From the NCBI GenBank assembly GCA_005881355.1, contig VBDM01000316.1:1-6427 (forward strand): a DNA stretch of 6,427 nucleotides. The letters are read 5' to 3'. The position numbers and the translations under genes were made by a program. The DNA is from Betaproteobacteria bacterium. GTDB taxonomy: Bacteria > Pseudomonadota > Gammaproteobacteria > Burkholderiales > SG8-39. The notes beneath the pieces were generated by a model, which ran no database searches, was not told the origin of the DNA, and saw nothing but the letters and a program-made list of their open reading frames with translations. Below are positions 6,426 to 6,427 of this stretch, one piece after another (within the stretch, counting starts at the first letter, position 1; the number at the start of each line of letters is the position of its first letter).

Positions 6426-6427
6426 CG

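Overview
The window is a high-GC bacterial segment in which every convincing gene lies on the minus strand, so transcription runs from the right end to the left. GC-rich third codon positions, Tat signal peptides and an AlkK/FadD-like acyl-CoA ligase next to IorAB-type molybdenum hydroxylase genes suggest a Gram-negative proteobacterium. A betaproteobacterium is my best guess, from general gene style only. There are no RNA genes, CRISPR arrays, transposases or phage genes.

Layout in transcription order: (1) the 3' part of an AMP-forming acyl-CoA synthetase (6425 to 5799, entering from the right edge). (2) A complete Tat-exported molybdopterin-binding large subunit of the xanthine dehydrogenase/IorB family, called X here (5705 to 3543). 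(3) A small [2Fe-2S] subunit of IorA/CoxS type, alpha copy 2 (3471 to 3004). (4) A second complete large subunit (2994 to 838). (5) A second small subunit with the same protein sequence, alpha copy 1 (766 to 299). (6) The 5' end of a further large subunit, Y (289 to the left edge). Gaps are short (9, 71 and 93 bp), consistent with one transcription unit. No stretch over 300 bp lacks a gene.

The striking feature is a direct tandem repeat with a period of 2705 bp (102-2806 and 2807-5511). By hand alignment I find only three substitutions between the units, all synonymous. The unit ends fall inside large-subunit genes, and this explains gene 4: residues 1-62 match Y and residues 64-718 match X. 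The join lies in the codon just before the conserved EMGQGS motif. The simplest history is an ancestral order ligase, X, alpha, Y. Unequal crossing-over between the paralogues X and Y at that motif then gave X, alpha, Y/X chimera, alpha, Y.

Functionally, a small subunit carrying two [2Fe-2S] clusters and a large Mo-cofactor subunit form a periplasmic hydroxylase or aldehyde oxidoreductase. The small subunit has no signal and is probably carried out with the Tat-targeted large subunit. The chimera is in effect a second X enzyme carrying Y's signal peptide and translation start. The ligase could activate a carboxylic acid made by these enzymes, but the substrate cannot be read from the sequence. 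No cytochrome c, FAD subunit, cofactor-maturation gene or regulator is visible in the window.
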